A stretch of 40,375 nucleotides of DNA from JANXLS01 sp038227045. GTDB taxonomy: Bacteria > Planctomycetota > SZUA-567 > H5-PLA8. Of this stretch, positions 32,374-40,375 are shown piece after piece; position 1 is the stretch's first letter, and each line of letters opens with the position of its first letter. The notes under the pieces are model-generated. The model had not been told where the DNA came from, searched no databases, and saw only the letters and a list, made by a program, of their open reading frames with translations. The stretch is taken from contig JBBRQD010000047.1 of assembly GCA_038227045.1 (NCBI GenBank), positions 1-40,375 of the forward strand, read 5' to 3'. The translations under genes were made by a program, and so were the position numbers.

Positions 32374-33366
32374 ATGTCCGATGTTGCAGCAGACGCAAAA
32401 CGCTTCACCGACTCACTGGCGAAAATCCGCGCGGAGATTGCCAAGTCGATCGTCGGCCAGGAAGAAATCGTCGAGGGCGTGCTCACCGCGCTCTTCGCGG
32501 GCGGCCACGTGCTGCTGGAAGGCTTGCCGGGCCTCGGCAAAACGCGGCTTGTTCGGGCGCTGGCCGACGCGCTCGATCTGGATTTTGCGCGCATTCAATG
32601 CACGCCGGATTTGATGCCGGCGGACATCATCGGCACGACGATTCTGGCGGGCGACGAGCGCGGCGGGCGGCGTTTCGAATTTCAACGCGGCCCCGTCTTC
32701 GGCAATCTGCTGCTCGCGGACGAAATTAACCGCGCCACGCCGAAGACCCAGTCCGCGCTGCTGCAAGCGATGCAGGAAAGCGCCGTCACGGTCGGCAACA
32801 CGACGTACAAACTCGATCAGCCGCATATTGTCCTGGCAACGCAAAACCCGATTGAACTTGAAGGAACCTATCCGTTGCCGGAGGCACAGCTCGATCGTTT
32901 CATGCTGAAGCTGCTGGTGCGTCCGGTCGAACTGGACGCGCTGATCGCGATTCTGGGCCTCACGACCACCGGCGCTACCGCGAAGACGGAGAAGGTCTTG
33001 AGCAAAGCGGACGTGATCGCCGCGCGCACACTGATCGCTCACGTCCCCGCCGCGCCGCCGGTCGTCGAGTTCGTTGCGCGCTTAGTTCTGGCCACAAATC
33101 CGGACGGCAAGAATGCGCCGAAATCGGTGCGCGCCCATGTTCGCTACGGTTCGTCGCCTCGCGGCGCTCAGGCGATTTTGATGTGCGCAAAAGTTCGCGC
33201 GCTGGCCGCGGGGCGTTTTAATGTGGCCATCGAGGACGTCAAGAAAGCCGCCCTGCCCGCGCTGCGCCATCGCTTGATGTTGAATTTCGAAGGCGAAGCC
33301 GCCGGCATCGGCACCGACCGGCTCGTTGAAGAAATCATTGGAGAAATCGAGGCCGCGCGCACATGA
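32374..33366 (+). CDS. MoxR-family AAA ATPase
   Basis: A 330-residue AAA+ ATPase of the MoxR group, thought to act as metallochaperone or remodelling factor with VWA proteins. Walker A is GLPGLGKTR, Walker B LLLADEINRATPKTQSALLQAM and sensor I VLATQNPIELEGTYPLPEAQLDRF. VRYGSSPRGAQAILMCAKVRALAAGR is the MoxR C-terminal block. The usual downstream DUF58 and VWA genes are absent; instead the hpt gene overlaps by 4 nt (ATGA). A secreted VWA protein at 1592 is unlinked. Confidence 0.9.
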   Translation: MSDVAADAKRFTDSLAKIRAEIAKSIVGQEEIVEGVLTALFAGGHVLLEGLPGLGKTRLVRALADALDLDFARIQCTPDLMPADIIGTTILAGDERGGRRFEFQRGPVFGNLLLADEINRATPKTQSALLQAMQESAVTVGNTTYKLDQPHIVLATQNPIELEGTYPLPEAQLDRFMLKLLVRPVELDALIAILGLTTTGATAKTEKVLSKADVIAARTLIAHVPAAPPVVEFVARLVLATNPDGKNAPKSVRAHVRYGSSPRGAQAILMCAKVRALAAGRFNVAIEDVKKAALPALRHRLMLNFEGEAAGIGTDRLVEEIIGEIEAART

Positions 33367-33929
33367 ACGACGCGACCTACACACTACCGCAATGCCTCAC
33401 GCCGCTCCTTGACCGCGCGCGCATCGCCGAGCGGCTCAAGCCGCTTGCCGACGAAATTCGCGCTGCGATTCATCCTGGCGAGTGCCCGATTGCGGTGGTG
33501 GTGCTGCAAGGGGGATTTGTCTTTGCGGCCGACTTGCTGCGTGAATTGCCGCCGGATTACCCCATCGACGTGGCCTTTCTGCGCTGCCAGTCGTACGGCG
33601 ACGCGACGTGTTCGAGCGGCAAAGTTCTCTTGTTAAACGACATCGATGCCGAAATCGATCTGCACGGGCGCACCGTGCTGCTCATCGACGACATTCTCGA
33701 TACCGGCGGCACGCTGCGTTTTCTGGCGGATCATCTCTTGCGGCGCGGCGCGGCGAACGTGCGGTTGTGCGTGCTGTTGAAGCGCGCCGAAAATGAAGGA
33801 AGATCGGCAATTGCCGCGGACTTCGCGGGCTTTGCGATCGGCTCGGAATTTGTGGTGGGCTACGGATTGGATCACGCGGGCCGATATCGTCATCTGCCCT
33901 ATCTCGCGGCATTGAAGTCCACTTTCTAA
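33363..33929 (+). CDS. hpt: Hypoxanthine phosphoribosyltransferase
   Basis: A 188-residue salvage enzyme making IMP or GMP from base and PRPP. The PRPP-binding motif is VLLIDDILDTGGTL, VVVLQGGFVFAADLLREL the first catalytic block, and FAIGSEFVVGYGLDHAGRYRHLPYL the C-terminal purine-binding region. It overlaps the MoxR gene by 4 nt (ATGA), pointing to coupling. Confidence 0.92.
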   Translation: MNDATYTLPQCLTPLLDRARIAERLKPLADEIRAAIHPGECPIAVVVLQGGFVFAADLLRELPPDYPIDVAFLRCQSYGDATCSSGKVLLLNDIDAEIDLHGRTVLLIDDILDTGGTLRFLADHLLRRGAANVRLCVLLKRAENEGRSAIAADFAGFAIGSEFVVGYGLDHAGRYRHLPYLAALKSTF

Positions 33930-33952
33930 TTCTGTTTTGGAGCACGACTGAC

Positions 33953-35023
33953 ATGGCCGCGCGCTCGGAAGAATTTTATGCGGGCGTTCAAAAAACGCTT
34001 CGCACGGAGATGGGCAAAGCGCTCGGGCCGCTCCTGAAGCGCTGGCGCTACACGCAAAGTTCCGACTTCTCCGAGATCGCGCTGAAAAGCGCCACGGCTC
34101 GATTTCTGATCCGTTTCGGCTTGATGGACGCCAGCCACGACGACGCCGTGCGGCTAGATACGCATCGCAAATTGCTCGTCGAAATTTCGCGCAGTTCTGG
34201 AGACGCGCCGGGCATCGTCGCGGCATGGCTCGATCTTTTCGCGGAGGGCGAATACGGCGCGTTGGAAAAAGGGCTCTGCGCCGACGAGCCGCAATGCGGC
34301 CGGTGCGGCTGCAAAGAACACTGCCGCTATCTCGCGACGGGCGGAAAAGACGAGCGCGCGTCCGGCGAGAGCCTCGCGGAAAAACTGGTGCGCACCGCCG
34401 AGTCGCCACGCGAAAATCTCGACGCGTCAGATCTGGTGGCGTTTCTGGTCGCCGGCGGCAAATGCGGCGCGGCCGACTACGCGCGTGCCGAAGCCGCGTT
34501 GAAATCGTGCGGCGGGCTGCGCGGACTGTTCGACGCGAAAGCCGAGACGCTGAGCGCTATGGGCTACGACGCGCCGGCTCATGCGCGCCTTAACGCCATG
34601 GCGCGGCTGTGCGCGCGCTGGGCCGCGGAACAGACGGCGCGCGGGAAAATATTTTCGAAGGGCCAGGATTTCTACGAGCACTTCCACCTGCGCTTGCGCG
34701 ACCACAAAAAAGAAGTCTTTTATGTCACGCTGCACGACCAGAAAAACGCGCTGATCGCCGAGGAGCGCGTAAGCGAGGGAAGCCTGACGGAGACGCTGGT
34801 GCATCCCCGCGAAGTGTTTGCGCTGGCGATTTTAAAGCGCGCGGCATCGCTGGCGGTCGTCCACAATCATCCATCGGGTGACCCTGAACCGAGCGTCCAC
34901 GACAAGTCGATTACAAAGCGGCTGGATGCGGCCGCACAGTTGCTCGGCATCCGCCTGCTGGATCACGTGATTGTCGGCGACGGACGATATGCAAGTTTCG
35001 TCGAGAAGGGTTTATTGCGATAA
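33953..35023 (+). CDS. RadC-like (JAMM) protein with an endonuclease III-like Fe-S N-terminal segment
   Basis: A 356-residue protein. Residues about 138-356 are a standard RadC (UPF0758): HhH-like helices (AEKLVRTAESPRENLDASDLV), then the JAMM/MPN domain with H304-N-H306-P-S-G-D...D317. An extra N-terminal 130 residues resemble the C-terminal half of endonuclease III. RFLIRFGL precedes LDTH (D69-T-H), and C109-x5-C115-x2-C118-x5-C124 is one residue off the endoIII 4Fe-4S spacing. The HhH-GPD hairpin with its catalytic lysine is not visible. Ordinary RadC is about 225 residues. It ends overlapping the next gene by one base. Confidence 0.85.
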   Translation: MAARSEEFYAGVQKTLRTEMGKALGPLLKRWRYTQSSDFSEIALKSATARFLIRFGLMDASHDDAVRLDTHRKLLVEISRSSGDAPGIVAAWLDLFAEGEYGALEKGLCADEPQCGRCGCKEHCRYLATGGKDERASGESLAEKLVRTAESPRENLDASDLVAFLVAGGKCGAADYARAEAALKSCGGLRGLFDAKAETLSAMGYDAPAHARLNAMARLCARWAAEQTARGKIFSKGQDFYEHFHLRLRDHKKEVFYVTLHDQKNALIAEERVSEGSLTETLVHPREVFALAILKRAASLAVVHNHPSGDPEPSVHDKSITKRLDAAAQLLGIRLLDHVIVGDGRYASFVEKGLLR

Positions 35024-35775
35024 TGAATCCAGACGACGAACCGCCGCCGGACGCCGAAGCGGGCGAGGAAACCGCGCCGCAATCGCCCGAGCGCAAGATT
35101 CTGATCTGGGTGGCGATTCTCTTCGGCACGAATCTGCTCTGCCTGCTGATGCTCGCGGCGCGGTCGGAAGGCCCGGCGAATATGCGCGGCTATTTCGACG
35201 TGGCCATCTTTTCCTGCCTGTTGAGCGTCGCCACGTTCGCTGTTGTACGGTTCATGTTTTTGTATCCTTTCAGGCTCCTCGATCTACTGGTAATGGTGGT
35301 CACGTTGTCGATTGGAATGAAAGGAGCCATTGCGATGGCGCATTGGATTCGATACGCGCAATACCGCGATGTGTTCGCGAATCCAGGCACGCCATCCTTC
35401 TCGCAAATCCCCGATGCCTCTCTGTCGGTGCTGTACGTCGAATCGTGCATGTTGACGGCATGCATTCTGATGGGCGGCGCGGCGCTAGGGTTGCGGAATT
35501 GCCGTCTGCTGAAAATCGAATCCCCGTTGAAGCGCGCGGCAGTGCTGGTTTTTGGAATGGCGGCTCTGCCCGCTCCCGTGGGTCTGGTGACGATTCCATT
35601 TTACTTATTGCATAAATTGGTAACTGAAAAACAGACCTCGGCAGATTCGCTCGACTGGATCGCGGCGCTGGCGTTTTCAGGAATAGCCGCGCTGTCGAAC
35701 GCCTCGTTTTCAATTCGAACGATGGCACTGAACACGCAGAATTCGACGCAGGAATCGAAGTGGCGGGAGAAGTAA
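35023..35775 (+). CDS. Integral membrane protein of unknown function
   Basis: A 250-residue protein with an acidic, proline-rich start (PDDEPPPDAEAGEE) and about six membrane spans, including VAILFGTNLLCLLMLAA, LLDLLVMVVTLSIGMKGAIAMA and LIMGGAAL-like segments. No family is recognised. The ATG at 35023 overlaps the RadC stop (TAATG), so it is probably co-translated with it. It converges on a methyltransferase gene. The lack of charged catalytic motifs argues for a structural or transport role; that is a guess. Confidence 0.65.
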   Translation: MNPDDEPPPDAEAGEETAPQSPERKILIWVAILFGTNLLCLLMLAARSEGPANMRGYFDVAIFSCLLSVATFAVVRFMFLYPFRLLDLLVMVVTLSIGMKGAIAMAHWIRYAQYRDVFANPGTPSFSQIPDASLSVLYVESCMLTACILMGGAALGLRNCRLLKIESPLKRAAVLVFGMAALPAPVGLVTIPFYLLHKLVTEKQTSADSLDWIAALAFSGIAALSNASFSIRTMALNTQNSTQESKWREK

Positions 35776-35785
35776 ATATCGGGAT

Positions 35786-36424
35786 CTAAGGCAATTCTTC
35801 GCCTTTCGCCGGTTTATTTTTTCGCCGCTCGATCATCTCTTTAGCGGTCAGAAATTGCGGGGCCGGTTCGACGGCGTTTTCGAGTTTGACGGCCCGGACA
35901 AAATACGCGGGCCGGGTCATCCCATTCCCCGCGTTCACCGACTCCACCTTATCGATCGCGTAGTCGCCGCGCGCCATGCGATACTTGATTTCAGCGAGCG
36001 AAAACACACGCTTTCCAGGTCCGGATATTTTGTCGCGCATCGTCGAAAAAAATCCAAGGCGCGACGGTTCCATGAGAATCAACGCCCCGTTCGGAACGAG
36101 CACGCGGTGAAATTCGGCGAGCGCCGTCCACGGCGGGCGGATCGAATAGAGCGCTTCGAAAGAGAGCACCGCGTCGAAACCGTGGCGCTTGAACGGAAGG
36201 CGCGTCGCCTGTCCCCGTACCCGCCGCACGGTCGCGCACGCCGCGGACAGTTTGCGCAACCGCTCGAGCGAAGACTCCAGCACCGTGAGCGAATGCGCCG
36301 CAAACGACGCAACTAGTTCCGGCAGCAATTCCGCGCCATGCGGACCGGGCGTCACCAGCAGGATGCGCTCATGGCCGTGCAGGCGGGCAAGTTCTTTGGC
36401 GAGGGCGATAGTTGATTCGAACAT
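35786..36424 (-). CDS. Class I SAM-dependent methyltransferase
   Basis: A 212-residue methyltransferase of the Methyltransf_11 type. The SAM site is atypical: ILLVTPGPHGAELLPELVASF replaces E/D-x-G-x-G with P-G-P-H-G. VLESSLERLRKL, the acidic end of strand 2, RLPFKRHGFDAVLSFEALY and VLVPNGALILMEPSRLG are normal for strands 3 to 5. The weak glycine motif leaves some doubt about SAM binding. ATG at 36424 begins MFESTIALAKELA; a GTG at 36478 is in frame but lacks an SD. Substrate unknown. Confidence 0.68.
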   Translation of the reverse strand: MFESTIALAKELARLHGHERILLVTPGPHGAELLPELVASFAAHSLTVLESSLERLRKLSAACATVRRVRGQATRLPFKRHGFDAVLSFEALYSIRPPWTALAEFHRVLVPNGALILMEPSRLGFFSTMRDKISGPGKRVFSLAEIKYRMARGDYAIDKVESVNAGNGMTRPAYFVRAVKLENAVEPAPQFLTAKEMIERRKNKPAKGEELP

Positions 36425-36585
36425 CAAGGCGTTTCGATTCTTCCGGCTGAACGACACAGTGCCGCTAAAAAGTGACACGGTTTCTTTTCACGGGCGGGTT
36501 TTATACGGGGAGTTGAGTGTAAATGCAAATGATGCGAGCTCATTCCAGCAAACCGCGAAATTCCGCACCACGAACCAATCCATAT

Positions 36586-36613
36586 TTGACCCCGGCGCCG
36601 AATCGATTATTCT
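36586..36613 (+). promoter_or_regulatory. Candidate promoter for sdhCAB
   Basis: TTGACC (36586-36591) and TATTCT (36608-36613) are spaced 16 nt and lie 85 nt before the sdhC start, in the only sizeable gap upstream. No operator dyad was seen. Confidence 0.4.
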
Positions 36614-36697
36614 ATTGAAAATGGACACACTGAGTGCCCTCTCCTTCGCCCGCTGCCGGGTGGTGGGTGTTTTTTTGCGTTGCGTGAAAATGAAATT

Positions 36698-37375
36698 ATG
36701 AAAATTGCGTCGATCTTCAAGAAAGTTCTCATGGCGATCACCGGGCTGCTGCTCGTCGGCTTCCTGGTTTCGCATCTGGCCGGCAACCTCCTCATCTATG
36801 CCGGTGCCGATACATTCAACGGATATGCGTCGCTGCTCGAAAGCAAACCGCTGCTCGTGGACGCGGCGGAGATTGGACTCCTCCTTATATTTCTATTGCA
36901 TATCATCAACGCGCTTTTCTTGACGCGCGAGAATAGTTCCGCGCGCCCCGCCTCCTACGAATTGCGCAAGACGGCCGGCGAATCGACGCTCGCTTCTCGA
37001 ACGATGTGGTACACAGGACTGGTCGTGCTCGTTTTCGTTACCCTGCATGTCTATCATTTTAAATTCGGCGAGAAGAAAGTCGGCGGCACTATGGCGCTTT
37101 GGGAACTCGTCACCGGCGAATTCCACAAGCCCTGGGTCGTGGGACTCTATGTCGCGGCGATGGCCTTGCTGGGACTTCACATTTCGCACGGCATCGGCAG
37201 CATGTTTCAATCGCTGGGATTGTTCAGCGCCAATCGCCGCAAAGTGCGCCTGCTCGGCGCGCTGATCGGCTGGATTCTCGTGATCGGCTTCGCGTCGCTG
37301 CCGCTCTATTCTTTTCTGGTGCTGCCCGCCAAAGAAGTGAAAGCGCCAGCAACTGAAAAAGCGCCTCAAAAATAG
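36698..37375 (+). CDS. sdhC: Succinate dehydrogenase/fumarate reductase cytochrome b558 subunit
   Basis: A 225-residue membrane anchor with five predicted helices: TGLLLVGFLVSHLAGNLLIY, LLLIFLLHIINALFL, MWYTGLVVLVFVTLHVYHF, VVGLYVAAMALLGLHISHGIGSMF and a last one near residue 185. The heme-ligand histidines lie at SHLAGN, LLHI, LHVYHF and LHISHG. It is the single large b558-type anchor, so no separate sdhD is needed. ATG at 36698 was chosen by family start (KIASIFKKVLMAITG). The three genes sdhC, sdhA, sdhB follow in order. Confidence 0.9.
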   Translation: MKIASIFKKVLMAITGLLLVGFLVSHLAGNLLIYAGADTFNGYASLLESKPLLVDAAEIGLLLIFLLHIINALFLTRENSSARPASYELRKTAGESTLASRTMWYTGLVVLVFVTLHVYHFKFGEKKVGGTMALWELVTGEFHKPWVVGLYVAAMALLGLHISHGIGSMFQSLGLFSANRRKVRLLGALIGWILVIGFASLPLYSFLVLPAKEVKAPATEKAPQK

Positions 37376-37418
37376 TTCCTCTCACTTTGCCGTTACTCAG
37401 CACTCAGGACTTGGCATT

Positions 37419-39365
<1,947 letters not shown>

Positions 39366-39447
39366 CGGAGACGGTCGAGCGCTGCGCCAGAATGGTTGTA
39401 TTCAAAAAGGTCAGGGCATTGTTGTTGGCGACACGGGAATCGAAATC

Positions 39448-40239
39448 ATGAACTTCACACTCAAAGTCTGGCGGCAGAAAAATTCCAAGGACGCGGGCGG
39501 CTTCAAGACCTATGACGCCAAGAACATCTCCGAGAACGCTTCGTTTCTCGAGATGCTCGACATCGTCAACAACGGCCTCGACGAGAAACACGAGCCTGCC
39601 ATCGCCTTCGACCACGATTGCCGCGAGGGCATCTGCGGCACGTGTTCGCTGGTCATCGACGGCCAGGCGCACGGCCCGAAGCTCGAACACCAGGAGCCGC
39701 CGACCGGGGGCGAGAAACCGCGCGGGCGCACGACCTGCCAGCTTTACATGCGCGACTTTCAGGACGGCACAACCATTGTCATCGAACCGTTTCGCGCGCA
39801 GGCCTTCCCGGTCATTCGCGATCTGGTTGTCGATCGTTCGGCGTTCGATCGCATCATCATGAAGGGCGGTTTCATTTCGGTGAGCACCGGCAACGCGCAG
39901 GACGCCAATTGCCTGCCCGTGCCGAAAAGGAATGCCGAGTGGGCGATGGACGCGGCCGAATGCGTCGGCTGCGGCGCGTGCGTGGCGGCGTGCAAAAACG
40001 CCAGCGCGATGCTCTTCGTTAGCGCCAAAGTCTCGCAATTCGCGCTGTTGCCGCAAGGACAGCCCGAGCGCTACGAACGCGTCGTCAAGATGGTCGATCA
40101 GATGGACAAGGAAGGCTTCGGCAACTGCACGAACGAGGGCGAATGCGAAGCCAAGTGTCCGAAACAAATTCCGCTGACCAACATCGCGCGAATGAACCGC
40201 GATTACCTCGTCGCGAAGGCGAAGGAGTGGTTGAGCTAA
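39448..40239 (+). CDS. sdhB: Succinate dehydrogenase/fumarate reductase iron-sulfur subunit
   Basis: A 263-residue protein with three clusters. The 2Fe-2S ligands are in DCREGICGTCSLVIDG and RTTC, and the 4Fe-4S site is C-x2-C-x2-C-x3 (CVGCGACVAACKN). The last cysteines are in NCTNEGECEAKCPKQIP. ATG at 39448 follows a weak GGGA; the reading frame is open upstream into the end of sdhA. The gap from sdhA is 82 nt, longer than usual for the operon. Confidence 0.94.
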   Translation: MNFTLKVWRQKNSKDAGGFKTYDAKNISENASFLEMLDIVNNGLDEKHEPAIAFDHDCREGICGTCSLVIDGQAHGPKLEHQEPPTGGEKPRGRTTCQLYMRDFQDGTTIVIEPFRAQAFPVIRDLVVDRSAFDRIIMKGGFISVSTGNAQDANCLPVPKRNAEWAMDAAECVGCGACVAACKNASAMLFVSAKVSQFALLPQGQPERYERVVKMVDQMDKEGFGNCTNEGECEAKCPKQIPLTNIARMNRDYLVAKAKEWLS

Positions 40240-40246
40240 ACTCAAT

Positions 40247-40375
40247 CTAAGCAGAAACCCGTAGTTTTTCCTCTTCGGGATCGAGTTCCCAGCGCGGCCA
40301 AAGGCGCTCGACCATGGCCAGCGGGGCTTGATTGACGCGGGCCAGAAACTCCCGGCACGCTGCATGAAGCGCTTC
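40247..40375 (-). CDS. C-terminal end of a truncated CDS, unknown
   Basis: On the minus strand a frame open to the window edge gives 42 residues, ending in WPRWELDPEEEKLRVSA and TAG (40247-40249). The codon pattern is that of real coding sequence. The end RLWPRWELDPEEEKL is charged and compact. I suspect, without a search, that it belongs to a larger enzyme or integrase-like protein. It faces sdhB and its stop is 7 nt away. Confidence 0.45.
   Translation of the reverse strand, partial: EALHAACREFLARVNQAPLAMVERLWPRWELDPEEEKLRVSA

Overview
The window (about 40.4 kb, GC-rich coding sequence, SD-led genes with frequent TTG/GTG starts) comes from a bacterial chromosome that I would place in an uncultivated, PVC-like or neighbouring phylum. 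Planctomycetota, Lentisphaerota, Sumerlaeota and Hydrogenedentota are examples. This is inference from several traits: a b558-type succinate dehydrogenase, an MqnP-like UbiA, an FHA-Ser/Thr kinase, a folP-cdaA-ybbR block, full pilMNOPQ, and intergenic spaces filled with short inverted repeats. No rRNA or tRNA was seen, so the phylum is not proven. Genes are almost all housekeeping or conserved accessory. There is no prophage, CRISPR array or intact insertion sequence; a C-terminal coding fragment lies at each window edge.

Layout. 1-3.4 kb: a coding tail, a metallophosphoesterase, SixA, a secreted HEAT-VWA protein and a MoaD-like sulfur carrier. 3.4-7.0 kb: a compact module of an Rrf2 regulator, a small YezD-like protein and a sulfonate/taurine/nitrate-type ABC transporter. 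Each of its three transcription starts carries a similar dyad (CTAY-N7-ATAG, with CG before ATAG), suggesting a small, probably sulfur-related, Rrf2 regulon. The substrate-binding gene has a one-base frameshift near its 3' end. 7.0-8.7 kb: a small lipoprotein and a 393-residue protein of unknown function.

8.7-18.5 kb, all minus strand: a beta-ketoacyl synthase, BioF-like synthase, zinc-ribbon protein, NAD-dependent epimerase, a selenoprotein and pilM-N-O-P-Q. The selenoprotein (14429-14650) is the most striking item. It is a 73-residue SelW/Rdx-type protein with a Cys-x-x-Sec motif encoded by an in-frame TGA, and a hairpin with a GGUCU apical loop follows the TGA as expected for a bacterial SECIS. 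Ordinary ORF calling stops at the TGA and misses it. Its ATG overlaps the epimerase stop codon.

18.7-28.5 kb: three small DUF883/holin-X-like envelope proteins, MqnP-like prenyltransferase, MutM, an MBL-fold hydrolase, purine nucleoside phosphorylase, a YggU protein, an FHA-kinase, ProC, YggS and an acyl-CoA dehydrogenase. 28.6-35.8 kb, plus strand: folP, diadenylate cyclase (with DGA changed to DAG), a YbbR/CdaR-like protein, pdxJ, MoxR ATPase, hpt, a RadC protein with an extra endonuclease III-like Fe-S segment, and a membrane protein, several joined by 1-4 nt overlaps. 35.8-40.2 kb: a methyltransferase and sdhCAB.

Many intergenic gaps hold inverted repeats of several unrelated families, including one perfect 28-bp repeat. 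They look like terminators or small non-autonomous repeats.
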